Assembly (NCBI GenBank): GCA_021817825.1
Contig: JAKAFS010000039.1
Coordinates: forward strand, 1 to 34,608
Direction of reading: 5' to 3'
DNA: 34,608 nucleotides
DNA from: Deltaproteobacteria bacterium
Lineage (GTDB): Bacteria > Desulfobacterota > Syntrophia > Syntrophales > UBA5619
This document shows, in pieces, positions 22,148 to 30,611 of the stretch. A program made the translations under genes and the position numbers. Numbering within the stretch: the stretch's first letter is position 1; each line of letters begins with the position of its first letter. The notes below the pieces were generated by a model. It made no database searches. It worked only from the letters and a program-made list of their open reading frames with translations, and was not told the origin of the DNA.

Positions 22148-23848
22148 ATGATAACCATCAATGACAAGCAGATCGAATGGAAATCGGGTGAAACGGTCCT
22201 TCAGACTGCCCAGCGGGCCGGCATCGATATTCCCCATCTCTGCGCCTTTGAAGGCTGCGCTACTCCTCCGGCCGCTTGCCGGGTTTGCATGGTCGAGGTC
22301 GAGAACAACCCGCGTCTACAGACCAGCTGCACCCTCCAGACGCAGGACGGGATGGTCGTGCGCACCCACACCCCGCGCCTCCAGCAGGCGCGGCGCAATA
22401 TCGTGGAACTCCTCCTGGCCAGCCATCCCGACGATTGCCTCTTCTGTTCCCGGAACGGCGACTGCGAGCTGGCGGTCCTGGCCTCCCAGCTCGGCATCCG
22501 GGAGCGCAAGTATTGGGGGATCAAGAAGACGCAGCCCATCGACCTCTCTTCGCCGTCGATCATCCGGGATGCGAACAAATGCATCCTCTGCGGCCGCTGC
22601 GTCTCCGTCTGCCATACCACCCAGGGCGTCGGCGCCATCGATTTCACCGGCCGGGGTTTCGAAACCTGCGTCAATCCGGCCTTCTATGACGGGCTGAACG
22701 TTTCGGACTGCATCTTCTGCGGTCAGTGCGTCCGGGCCTGTCCCACCGGGGCGCTGACGGAGAAGAGCCATGTGGCCGAGGTGATCAAGGCCCTGGCCGA
22801 TCCCGAGGTCATGGTGGTCGCCCAGGTGGCGCCGGCCGTGCCCGCCACCCTGATGGAAGAGCTGGAGTGCTCCTCGATCACGGAAATGCTGGAGGCCCTC
22901 TCCGGCTCCCTCCGCCAGATCGGATTCGAGGCCGTCTTCGACACCTCCTTCACCGCCGATTTGACGATCATGGAAGAGGTCTCGGAACTGATCCAGCGGG
23001 TGACCACCGGCGGGGCGCTGCCGATGTTCACGAGCTGCTCCCCCGGCTGGGTCCGCTACATCGAGCTGCATCGGCCCGAGATGATTCCTTACCTTTCCAC
23101 CTGCAAGTCGCCCCAGCAGATGATGGGCGCCCTGATCAAGGAGTGCTATCCGAAACAGGTGGATACCAAGGGGCGGCGGATCTACTCGGTCTCCATCATG
23201 CCCTGTACGGCCAAAAAGTACGAGGCCGAGGATCTGGGCGATGTCGATGCGGTGCTCACCACCCGCGAGGTGGACGATCTCCTGCGCCGTTTCGGCCGGA
23301 AGTTCAGCGCCCAGGGACCCAAGGCGCCCCTGGACGTCCCCTTCGCCGAGGCGACGGGCGCCGGCCGCATCTTCGGCGGCACGGGCGGCGTCATGGAAGC
23401 GGCCATCCGGACCGCCTACAAGATGCTGACCGGCGAGGATCTCCAGGGCTCTCCCAAGATCGCCGATGCCCGGGGGCTCGACCAGGTGAAGGTCTTCTCG
23501 GTGGATGTGGCCGGTACGACCTTGAATTTCGCCGTCATCAACGGTCTGGGCGAGGTGAAGCCCATTCTCGATGCGGTGCTTCAGAAGAACTCGAATCTCC
23601 ATTTCATCGAGGTGATGACCTGTCCGGGCGGCTGCGTCGGCGGCGGCGGTCAGCCCTACGGCACCGACCTGGAGAAGATCAAAAAGCGGCTCCAGCGGAT
23701 CTACGAGGTGGATCGCCAGGCCAAAAGCCGGCTCTCCCACGAAAACGAGCAGGTCAAGGCCCTTTACAAGAACCTCCTCGGCGAGCCGCTGGGGAAGAAG
23801 AGTCACCACCTTCTCCACAGGAAGTATATCGACCGGAGAAAAGGATAG
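22148..23848 (+). CDS. hydA: [FeFe] hydrogenase catalytic subunit (HydA type)
   Basis: This 566-residue protein carries the H-cluster of the trimeric enzyme. Modules align with clostridial hydrogenase CpI: [2Fe-2S] Cys32, 44, 47, 61; the His93-Cys97-Cys100-Cys106 cluster; two [4Fe-4S] motifs (145-155, 188-198); then the H-domain with FTSCSPGW (294-301), MPCTAKKYE (351-359) and EVMTCPGGCVGGGGQP (488-503). A small-subunit segment ends the protein (SHHLLHRKYIDRR). The proton-transfer cysteine (Cys297) is present, but the next residue, a [4Fe-4S] ligand in CpI, is Ser298. It lies 76 bases after hydB. With HydB and HydC it should form an electron-bifurcating or NAD-dependent H2-forming complex suited to syntrophic H2 production. 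Confidence 0.94.
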   Translation: MITINDKQIEWKSGETVLQTAQRAGIDIPHLCAFEGCATPPAACRVCMVEVENNPRLQTSCTLQTQDGMVVRTHTPRLQQARRNIVELLLASHPDDCLFCSRNGDCELAVLASQLGIRERKYWGIKKTQPIDLSSPSIIRDANKCILCGRCVSVCHTTQGVGAIDFTGRGFETCVNPAFYDGLNVSDCIFCGQCVRACPTGALTEKSHVAEVIKALADPEVMVVAQVAPAVPATLMEELECSSITEMLEALSGSLRQIGFEAVFDTSFTADLTIMEEVSELIQRVTTGGALPMFTSCSPGWVRYIELHRPEMIPYLSTCKSPQQMMGALIKECYPKQVDTKGRRIYSVSIMPCTAKKYEAEDLGDVDAVLTTREVDDLLRRFGRKFSAQGPKAPLDVPFAEATGAGRIFGGTGGVMEAAIRTAYKMLTGEDLQGSPKIADARGLDQVKVFSVDVAGTTLNFAVINGLGEVKPILDAVLQKNSNLHFIEVMTCPGGCVGGGGQPYGTDLEKIKKRLQRIYEVDRQAKSRLSHENEQVKALYKNLLGEPLGKKSHHLLHRKYIDRRKG

Positions 23849-23905
23849 TAAGGGTTCCCGATCCTATGGTAAACAGATCCCCGATGCGAAGAGGGGACGG
23901 TGTTC

Positions 23906-25930
23906 ATGTTTGAAGCGATTCAGACCATCAAGCAGAACTGTCGGCGCTGCTTTACCTGCGTGCGGGACTGCCCGGTCAAGGCGATCAAGATCGTCGAGGG
24001 CCAGGCGTCCGTCGTTCCGGGCCGCTGCGTCGCCTGCGGGAATTGCACGATGGTCTGTTCGCAGAATGCCAAGATCTATGCGGGAGGTCTGGACGGCAAC
24101 GAAGACCTCCTGCAATCGGGTCTGCCGGTGGCGGCCTTGCTCGCCCCCTCATTCCCGGCCGAGTTTCCCGACCTCCAGCCGGGACAGCTCGTCGGGGCCC
24201 TCAAGGCGGCCGGGTATCGTTATGTCGTGGAAGTGGCCTACGGAGCCGACTTGGTTTCGGCGGCCTACCGCGATTTTTTGGCCCGCCATCCGGAAGGGGG
24301 CTGGATCGCCTCTTCCTGTCCGGCGGTGAACGAGTACATCCGCAAATATCAGCCGGGGCTGACGGAGCGGCTCATTCCCATCGTGTCGCCCATGGTGGCC
24401 ACGGCGCTGGCGGTCCGGGAACAGGTCCCCGGAAAGATGCGTTGCGTCTTCATCGGTCCCTGTATCGCCAAGAAGCTCGAGGCCCGCGACGGCTCTCTGC
24501 CGGCGGCCGTCGACGAAGTCCTGACCTTCAAGGAGTTGAAGGCGCTCTTTGCCCAAAAGAGCATCGCTCCCCGGCAGGCGGCGCCGCTTCCCTTCGACCC
24601 GCCGCTGGCGGGCATGGGCAGGGCCTTTCCGCTCAGCGGCGGACTGCTCAAGAGCGCCCGGCTGGAAGTGGATCTTCTGGACCCCAGGATGCTCGTCGTC
24701 AGCGGGCACCAGGAAGTGACCGATGTGCTGGGCGCGACGGCCCGGGGGGAGATCCATCCCTTCCTGGTGGAGCCGCTCATGTGCGAGGGATGTCACGACG
24801 GCCCGGGGATGAGCAAAAAGAGTTCCCGGCACCGCGGCAAAGGGTTTGTCACGAAATATGTGAATGAGTGTCGGCAGGCGGGCGAGGTCCGGCCGGCGGC
24901 GGAGGCTTCCCCTTTGCCCGGTTGCGCCGGTCTCGATCTGACCAGGGCGTTTCAGGCCGACGATCGCCGGCTCAGGGAACCGACGGAACAGGAGATCCGG
25001 GCGATCCTGGCCCGGACCAATAAATTCCTGCCCGGCGATGAACTGAACTGCAAGGCCTGCGGCTACGAGACCTGCCGCACCAAGGCCGTTGCGGTTCATC
25101 ACGGCTTGGCCGAGGAGGCGATGTGTCTGCCCTTCATGATCGAACAGGCCGAGCGGGTCTGTCATGAACTGCAGATTCCCTGGCGGGAAATCCGGCAGGT
25201 GCACCGCCATTTGATCAACACGGAAAAGCTGGCTTCCATGGGACAACTGGCGGCGGGAGTGGCCCACGAACTGAACAACCCGCTGGGGACGATCCTGCTC
25301 TATACCAACCTGATGCAGCGCAAGCTTCAGGACCGCGCTGATTTGTCCCACGATCTCAACCTGCTGGTAGAGGAGGCCCAGCGCTGCAAGAAGATCGTCG
25401 GAGGGCTGCTCGATTTTGCCCGTCAGAACCGGGTCCGGATGGAGGCGGTGAATGTGGGGGAGATGCTGCGCCACATTCTGGCCAACGCCTTCCAAGCTTT
25501 AAGGATCGAGGAAAAAGGAATTCGGCTGATTTACGAGGAACAGACGCCGGACCCCGTGGCCGATCTCGATCGCGACCAGATGACGCAGGTGATCGTGAAT
25601 CTGGTCAAAAACGCGATCGACGCGATGGAGACCTGCGGCGGGGAGATCCGCCTTAGGGCCGAAGAACTGAACGACAGCGGCCGGATTCGCATCTCCGTCG
25701 CCGATCAGGGGCGCGGCATACCGTTGGAAGACAGGGAGCGGATCTATCAGCCGTTCTTCACCACCAAGAGCATCGGGAAAGGGGTTGGCCTGGGCCTCCC
25801 CATCTGCTACGGCATTGTGAAGATGCATCGCGGATCGATCTGGTACGACTCGGTCGTCGGATCGGGAACCCAATTTTATATTGAACTGCCCAAGACCCAG
25901 GCGATGGCGGGAAGGAGCATGATATCATGA
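23906..25930 (+). CDS. Hydrogenase-like sensor histidine kinase (Fe-S, H-domain, kinase)
   Basis: This 674-residue protein joins a hydrogenase-like sensor to a kinase. Two [4Fe-4S] motifs (12-22, 41-51) precede an H-domain whose loops read ASSCP (135-139), GPCIAK (184-189) and LMCEGCHDGPGM (291-302): the proton-transfer cysteine is Ser137, and loop 3 has C-x2-C instead of C-x3-C. A four-cysteine Fe-S domain (NCKACGYETC, 381-390, plus Cys407) links to the transmitter with VAHELNNPLG (His454), NLVKNAIDAM, DQGRGIP and GVGLGLPIC. There are no membrane segments. Start: ATG 23906, nine bases from GAGGGG; a GTG at 23900 is too close. It overlaps the receiver gene by four bases, so it probably phosphorylates that receiver in response to H2 or redox state. 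Confidence 0.9.
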   Translation: MFEAIQTIKQNCRRCFTCVRDCPVKAIKIVEGQASVVPGRCVACGNCTMVCSQNAKIYAGGLDGNEDLLQSGLPVAALLAPSFPAEFPDLQPGQLVGALKAAGYRYVVEVAYGADLVSAAYRDFLARHPEGGWIASSCPAVNEYIRKYQPGLTERLIPIVSPMVATALAVREQVPGKMRCVFIGPCIAKKLEARDGSLPAAVDEVLTFKELKALFAQKSIAPRQAAPLPFDPPLAGMGRAFPLSGGLLKSARLEVDLLDPRMLVVSGHQEVTDVLGATARGEIHPFLVEPLMCEGCHDGPGMSKKSSRHRGKGFVTKYVNECRQAGEVRPAAEASPLPGCAGLDLTRAFQADDRRLREPTEQEIRAILARTNKFLPGDELNCKACGYETCRTKAVAVHHGLAEEAMCLPFMIEQAERVCHELQIPWREIRQVHRHLINTEKLASMGQLAAGVAHELNNPLGTILLYTNLMQRKLQDRADLSHDLNLLVEEAQRCKKIVGGLLDFARQNRVRMEAVNVGEMLRHILANAFQALRIEEKGIRLIYEEQTPDPVADLDRDQMTQVIVNLVKNAIDAMETCGGEIRLRAEELNDSGRIRISVADQGRGIPLEDRERIYQPFFTTKSIGKGVGLGLPICYGIVKMHRGSIWYDSVVGSGTQFYIELPKTQAMAGRSMIS

Positions 25931-26331
25931 GTGCCACGAAGAAGATTCTTTTTGTCGATGACGACCGGGACTTTCTCAACAGTCAGTCGATCTTTTTTTC
26001 GAGCCGGGGATACCAGGTGTTGACCGCCGAAAGCGGGGAGGAGGCGTTGAAACTGCTCGCCAAGGAGGTGCCCGACATTCTGATCCTCGATTTGATGATG
26101 GAGCACTTCGATTCCGGCTTCGTCCTGAGCCATCAGATCCGCCAGGACGCACGGTTCAAGGAGCTGCCGATCGTCATGCTTTCCGGCGTCGCGGCAGCGA
26201 CGGGCCGCCGCTTCGATCAGGAAAGCGAAGGGCTCAAGAAATGGTCCAAACTGGATGCCTTTCTGGACAAGCCGATCACCGGCAAACAGCTCCTTAAAGT
26301 GATCGAAGAAAAAACGGGAGCGGCCCTCTGA
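25927..26331 (+). CDS. Single-domain response regulator
   Basis: This 134-residue receiver has the DDD pocket (11-13), phosphoacceptor Asp55 in LILDLMME, switch Ser86 and Lys115 in DKPIT, with no output domain. It is related to the receiver that opens the unit, including an insertion before the lysine motif. Overlap with the hydrogenase-like kinase gene (ATGA) marks the two as partners. A single-domain receiver usually acts by protein contact or in a phosphorelay; the nearby receiver-kinase could be in the same relay. Confidence 0.9.
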   Translation: MSATKKILFVDDDRDFLNSQSIFFSSRGYQVLTAESGEEALKLLAKEVPDILILDLMMEHFDSGFVLSHQIRQDARFKELPIVMLSGVAAATGRRFDQESEGLKKWSKLDAFLDKPITGKQLLKVIEEKTGAAL

Positions 26332-26356
26332 GATAGGGTGGCAAGGGACCGCAGTC

Positions 26357-27847
26357 ATGAGCAAGGGTAGAATCCTGGTCGTGGACGACGAGTACGGAAT
26401 CCGTTCCGGCGTCCGCCAGATCCTCGAACTTGAGGGATACGCCGTAGAAGAGGCCGAGACGGGCAGGGCGGCGCTTGCCGTCCTGGATCAGGGTGCATTC
26501 GATTGCATCCTGATCGACTACCGCCTTCCCGACATCGACGGCCTCACGCTCTTGCAGGCGATCCGGTCGCGGGAAACGGGCGTCATGACCTGCATGATCA
26601 CGGCCTACGCCAATATCGAGACGGCCGTGGCCGCAACGCGCCAAGGGGTGGATTTCTTTCTGCCCAAGCCCTTTTCACCCGATGATCTGCTCGGCGTCAT
26701 CGAAACGTTGCTCCTCCGGAAAAAGCAAAACGAGGCGGCCGCGCAGTTAAAACTCGCCCACGAGGCCGGTCTTTCGGCGCTGGCTTCGGAAAAGAGTCAG
26801 ACCCGCTCTCTGGTGGAAAGCCTCCGGGACGCGGTTCTGGTCGTCAACCGGGCGGGGGAGGTCGTCCTCGTCAACCGGGCCATGGTGTTTCTGCTCCAGA
26901 GCGAGGAGGCCCTGCTCCTGCGGCAGCCGGTCGATGCGGTCCTTTGCAGCGACGACTTCGCCCCGGTGCGCTCGGCGCTCGGCGTTTCTTCCACGAGTCG
27001 AACCGTGTTCGATATGGAGCTCGGGGATCGCCAGTACATGGTCAGTATCGCCCCCTTTCATTCCGAAACCCGGGAAGTCCTCGGCCATATCCTCACCATC
27101 TCCGACATCTCGGAGATGAGGCGGCTGGCCATGGAAAAATCGCGTTTCATCCGCACCATGGTCCATGAATTCCGTTCCCCCTTGGGCGCCATCAAGGGGA
27201 TTCTGGAGGTGGCTCTCGACAAGTCCCTGGGGGATCGCCTGGAAGCCTACCTTCCCCTGCTGAGCCGGGCGGAGATAAGGCTGGACGCCATGGTGGAACT
27301 GATCGGCAACCTCCTTTCGGTTTCGCGGATCGAGATGGAGGGGCAAAACCGGGCGCCGGCGAAACCGATCGACGTGAACCCCGTCGTCAAGGAGATCAGG
27401 GAACTCTATCGGGAGCGGGCGGCGACGCGCCATCTCGGCTATGAGATCACCGTCGAGCCCGATCTCGGCGGGGTGCTCATTGCGGCCGAGGACCTCCGGA
27501 CCATCCTGACGAATCTGGTCGGCAACGCCATCAAATACAACCGGGATCAGGGGACGGTGGCGCTTCGGATCGGCCGCGACAACGGCGAGGTGCGGATCGA
27601 AGTGGCGGACACCGGCCTCGGGATCCGGGCGCAGAACCTGCCCCACCTCTTTACGGAGTTCTTCCGGGAGAAACGTCCCGAGACCCGCGGGGTGGAAGGA
27701 AACGGCCTGGGGCTGGCCATCGTCAAACGGCTGGTGGAGCGCGCCGCCGGCCGGATCAATGTGGCCAGCACCGAAGGGGCCGGCACGACGTTCACCCTCT
27801 ACCTGCCCGCCGGTCCGCCACCCGATCCCCAGCAGGCAAATCCGTAG
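26357..27847 (+). CDS. Receiver-PAS-histidine kinase hybrid
   Basis: This 496-residue soluble protein starts with a receiver domain (Asp54 in LIDYRLPDIDG, Lys104 in PKPFS), followed by a linker, a PAS-like domain (about 148-255) and a transmitter with MVHEFRSPLGAIKG (His270), NLVGNAIKYN, DTGLGI and GNGLGLAIV. The receiver-first order suggests it is controlled by an upstream kinase and passes the signal on. It follows the second receiver by 25 bases and appears to close the second unit. No DNA-binding response regulator is in the window, so the final output is not visible. Confidence 0.9.
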   Translation: MSKGRILVVDDEYGIRSGVRQILELEGYAVEEAETGRAALAVLDQGAFDCILIDYRLPDIDGLTLLQAIRSRETGVMTCMITAYANIETAVAATRQGVDFFLPKPFSPDDLLGVIETLLLRKKQNEAAAQLKLAHEAGLSALASEKSQTRSLVESLRDAVLVVNRAGEVVLVNRAMVFLLQSEEALLLRQPVDAVLCSDDFAPVRSALGVSSTSRTVFDMELGDRQYMVSIAPFHSETREVLGHILTISDISEMRRLAMEKSRFIRTMVHEFRSPLGAIKGILEVALDKSLGDRLEAYLPLLSRAEIRLDAMVELIGNLLSVSRIEMEGQNRAPAKPIDVNPVVKEIRELYRERAATRHLGYEITVEPDLGGVLIAAEDLRTILTNLVGNAIKYNRDQGTVALRIGRDNGEVRIEVADTGLGIRAQNLPHLFTEFFREKRPETRGVEGNGLGLAIVKRLVERAAGRINVASTEGAGTTFTLYLPAGPPPDPQQANP

Positions 27848-28046
27848 GGAGTCCGCTTTCCGGATTCTTCGCCCTCACACCTCAATTTCCCAGGCAAGCC
27901 AATTGCAGGAAATCACATCGGATACAGGGGATGGTCAGAAAGCCGTGGCAAAATCGGCGCTACGGTACTATAGGGCTGTGGTCAAAAGAGGTAAACGCGG
28001 ATTGGGTAGTGAATAGTCAATTTTTCTGAATGGAGAAGATCATTCC

Positions 28047-29255
28047 TTGACCGAAGCCATCAAGCTGCTCTTTGTTTTTGTCGTCATGGTCGTCCTGCTC
28101 ATGCGCCGCGCCAATCTGGGCGCCGTCATGGCGGGCGCCTCTTGCCTATTGGGGTTGCTCTTTCAACTGGACCTTTTGGCCTGGCAGGGCGTGATCGTGA
28201 CCACCCTGACCAGCGTCACCAATCTGAATCTGCTGGTCGCCCTGGCCTTGATCATGGTGATGGAAGAGATCTTGCGCCGGGAAGGCATCCTGCAACGCAT
28301 GGTCGGCGCCCTGCGGGGACTGGTCGACAATCCGCGGGTGGTGCTGGCCACTTTGCCCGCCCTGGTAGGATTGCTGCCCTCTTCGGGCGGGGCCATCTTT
28401 TCGGCGCCCATGATTGCCGAAGTCAGCAGCGGCAGCGGGGCCACCGCGGAGCAAAAGAGCTTCATCAACTACTGGTACCGGCACATCTGGGAGCTGGTCT
28501 CGCCGATCTATCCGGCAGTGCTGCTCATCATCCAGGTCTTCGAAAAACCCTTGGACAGTGTGCTCCTCCTGCTGCTGCCGACGCCGGTCATCGCGGTGCT
28601 CGTCGGCTGGCCGACCGCCTTCCGCGGTCTCGTGTTCCACCCCTTTCACTCCGATGATCCGCAACTCCGCCGGCACCTGCGCGATCTGGCGGCGGGACTG
28701 GCGCCGATCGCCATCGTCCTGCTGTTGGTGCTGGTGCTCAAGTTGGCGGCGGCCGCGGCGTTGACGATGGTGGTGGCGGGGCTGCTTTTCCTGCATCGTT
28801 ATTCCCCGGCCAAGTGGCTGCCCCTGATGCGGGAAGCCTTGTCCGTCCCGGTGTTGGTCTCGGTCGCCGCGGTGCTTTTTTTCAAGGAGATGCTGCTGGC
28901 GACCAAGGCCGTGGCGGTGTTGGCGCCGCTGCTGACGGCCGCGCATATTCCCGTGGTGGGTCTCTTTATCGTCTTGCCCTTCCTGGTGGGGCTGCTGACC
29001 GGGGCGCCCCAGGCCTTCGTGGGCACGGCGGCGCCCATTCTCATCGGTCTTGTGGGGGTGTCGGCCGTCTCGCCGGCGATGGTGGCGATGGTGGTGGTCA
29101 GCGGTTACGGGGGGGTCATGCTTTCGCCGGCGCATTTATGCCTCGTGCTGACCGTCTCTTACTTCAAGGCCGATCCGGGCAAGGTGTACCGGATGGCCGT
29201 GGTCCCGGAACTTCTTCTGGTCGGGATCACGCTTGGCTATCTGCTTATTTTGTAA
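28047..29255 (+). CDS. DUF401 family integral membrane protein
   Basis: This 402-residue, very hydrophobic protein has about ten to twelve membrane segments and conserved-looking loops (LVGLLPSSGGAIFSAPMI, FINYWYRHIWELVSPIYP, LLTGAPQAFVG, GGVMLSPAHLCL). It fits the DUF401 family, related to ion transporter superfamily permeases; the substrate is unknown. I chose TTG 28047 because GGAGAAG lies eight bases upstream and the ATG at 28030 is in a frame that stops at once. The 199-base gap before it holds no clear terminator. It converges with the omptin gene, with 22 bases between the stops. Confidence 0.8.
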   Translation: MTEAIKLLFVFVVMVVLLMRRANLGAVMAGASCLLGLLFQLDLLAWQGVIVTTLTSVTNLNLLVALALIMVMEEILRREGILQRMVGALRGLVDNPRVVLATLPALVGLLPSSGGAIFSAPMIAEVSSGSGATAEQKSFINYWYRHIWELVSPIYPAVLLIIQVFEKPLDSVLLLLLPTPVIAVLVGWPTAFRGLVFHPFHSDDPQLRRHLRDLAAGLAPIAIVLLLVLVLKLAAAAALTMVVAGLLFLHRYSPAKWLPLMREALSVPVLVSVAAVLFFKEMLLATKAVAVLAPLLTAAHIPVVGLFIVLPFLVGLLTGAPQAFVGTAAPILIGLVGVSAVSPAMVAMVVVSGYGGVMLSPAHLCLVLTVSYFKADPGKVYRMAVVPELLLVGITLGYLLIL

Positions 29256-29277
29256 GGGAAATCCTGAGCAGGAACGC

Positions 29278-30270
29278 CTAGAACCGATACTCCAGGCGGG
29301 TCGTGAGGCTCGTCTGGTCCGACCAGACCTTGACCCCGTGATCCCAGGTCATGTCCGCATTGATAACATCGTGGACCCAACGATGAGACCCCTGCGTCCG
29401 GATCCGGAGGTAATCCGCCTCCAGGCCGACACTGATGTTTCGGGCCAGAGCGGCCTTGAGGCCGAGGGAGGCGTGCCAGCCGTCGCCGCTGGTCTTTTCG
29501 TAGGTCCAGCGATTCCCCGCCCGGAGCAAGTGGCGATCGCTGTTGTCCCCCTCGACATAGGCCCAATCGAGCTGGCCAAAGAGGGTCAGACCGGGGATCC
29601 GGAGATGCCTTCCCAGCTCATAGGCCGATCTGATCCCCAGAAAATACTGCCAGTAGGTCTGCTGGAAACGGATGGCGTCGCCGGGCAAGGGGTCCGGGGG
29701 GAAAGGGTCGGCCGGATAGGTCTGGACGCCGTTATGGGCCACCAGTTCCACCTGCTGCCAACGGATCCCGATCACCGGCCGCAGGTCCAGCCAGACCGGC
29801 AGCCCCAGCCAGTCCGCCACCTTCAGATCCGCATCGCCCCGGACCATATAGCTCGGTTCCAGTCGACATTGCGATTCCGAATAGATGGTCTTGACGTCCG
29901 GTCTGCCATCGTCGTCCCAGTCGGAATCCTTGAAGGAGCCGTCGGATTCCTTAGACCCGTTTCTGAGGATCTCCACCCCCAGAGAAATGCGGGAGAAGCG
30001 GCGCCTGAATTCCCCGCCCACCCACCAGGTGTTCAGGGGGAACTCCAGGCGACTCAAGGGCGCCTGATAGGGGGGATAGGGATTGCCGAATTCATAGGAC
30101 GTGTGGCTCCCGAAATAGCGCTTGACCTGGAGTTCGGCCGACCAGGGGTTTTCCTCCGCCGTCCCGGGCGTAGGAAATAAGGCCAGGAGCAAGAGCAGCG
30201 CCGGGAGCCAGAGCCGTTGCCGCCGGGAGAAACGGGTTTTAGTTCTCTTTCTGCCGTAAAAAAGGTTCAT
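29278..30270 (-). CDS. Omptin-family outer membrane protease
   Basis: This 330-residue protein has a basic, hydrophobic signal peptide (1-38, ending near PGTA) and a pattern of amphipathic strands ending in a terminal Phe (RLEYRF), as in outer membrane barrels. It matches omptins along its length: SRLEFP near strand 2, the catalytic aspartate pair in DSDW (Asp115, Asp117) and the Asp-His pair in NSDRH (Asp245, His247), all four residues of the OmpT active site. Omptins cleave peptides at the cell surface between basic residues. I start it at the ATG at 30270; the longer frame to 30360 precedes a proper signal peptide. Omptins are best known from enterobacteria, so finding one in this type of genome is notable. 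Confidence 0.8.
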   Translation of the reverse strand: MNLFYGRKRTKTRFSRRQRLWLPALLLLLALFPTPGTAEENPWSAELQVKRYFGSHTSYEFGNPYPPYQAPLSRLEFPLNTWWVGGEFRRRFSRISLGVEILRNGSKESDGSFKDSDWDDDGRPDVKTIYSESQCRLEPSYMVRGDADLKVADWLGLPVWLDLRPVIGIRWQQVELVAHNGVQTYPADPFPPDPLPGDAIRFQQTYWQYFLGIRSAYELGRHLRIPGLTLFGQLDWAYVEGDNSDRHLLRAGNRWTYEKTSGDGWHASLGLKAALARNISVGLEADYLRIRTQGSHRWVHDVINADMTWDHGVKVWSDQTSLTTRLEYRF

Positions 30271-30335
30271 GGTTCTCTTGCCGGAGCGATCGGACGGGGT
30301 TCTGCAAAGGGCGGGAAAGCCGTTTCCCCAGCAGC

Positions 30336-30371
30336 AAAACAAAAGGGGCTGACCGCTCATGGGCCAACCCC
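30336..30371 (-). terminator. Intrinsic terminator downstream of the tRNA-Phe end
   Basis: On the minus strand, GGGGTTGGCC pairs with GGTCAGCCCC (two G-U pairs) around a seven-base loop, followed by TTTTGTTTT. It lies 13 bases after the CCA end of the tRNA fragment on the same strand, as expected for the native terminator of that tRNA gene. Confidence 0.75.
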
Positions 30372-30383
30372 TCTGGTTTTCTA

Positions 30384-30431
30384 TGGTGGGCCAGGACAGA
30401 ATTGAACTGTCGACACACGGATTTTCAGTCC
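30384..30431 (-). pseudogene. 3' fragment of tRNA-Phe (probable attachment site)
   Basis: Read on the minus strand, 48 bases match the 3' part of a tRNA: anticodon loop CTGAAAA (anticodon GAA, Phe), the 3' anticodon arm, a GTGTC variable loop, T arm GACAG-TTCAATT-CTGTC, acceptor strand, discriminator A and encoded CCA. Upstream of the anticodon stem the sequence changes to unrelated AT-rich DNA, and no D arm or 5' acceptor strand exists. A cut at the anticodon stem is the usual crossover point of tyrosine recombinases, so this is probably one end of an integrated element. Confidence 0.8.
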
Positions 30432-30611
30432 AAAAAACATAATTAAATCAAGCCCTTGGTCTTGTGTGTGATTTCCCGTAAATAACTAATCTTGCACGCC
30501 TTGACGGATTCTTGTTGCTTCCTGCCTATTCCGTCTGTTCCCCGATTTTCCTTCTACTTCCATCACAAATTTATCACATCGAAAAGGAGGGGCACTATCT
30601 ATTAGGCGAAA

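Larger units (their letters stand above)
30271..30611. other. Gap holding a tRNA terminator, a tRNA fragment and AT-rich sequence
   Basis: Apart from the terminator and the tRNA-Phe fragment, listed separately, the part from 30432 to 30611 is AT-richer than the chromosome to the left and shows no reading frame or hairpin I can support. It looks like the inner edge of an integrated element. Confidence 0.55.

Noticed and set aside
22316-23818. 500-codon open frame on the minus strand
   Set aside because: It is the antisense shadow of the HydA gene, whose cofactor motifs are unambiguous.
28030-28047. ATG at 28030 as start of the DUF401 gene
   Set aside because: That frame ends at a TGA after six codons; the TTG at 28047 is in the correct frame with a well-spaced ribosome site.
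30384-30431. Functional tRNA-Phe gene
   Set aside because: Only the 3' half is present; the D arm and 5' acceptor strand are missing and replaced by AT-rich DNA.
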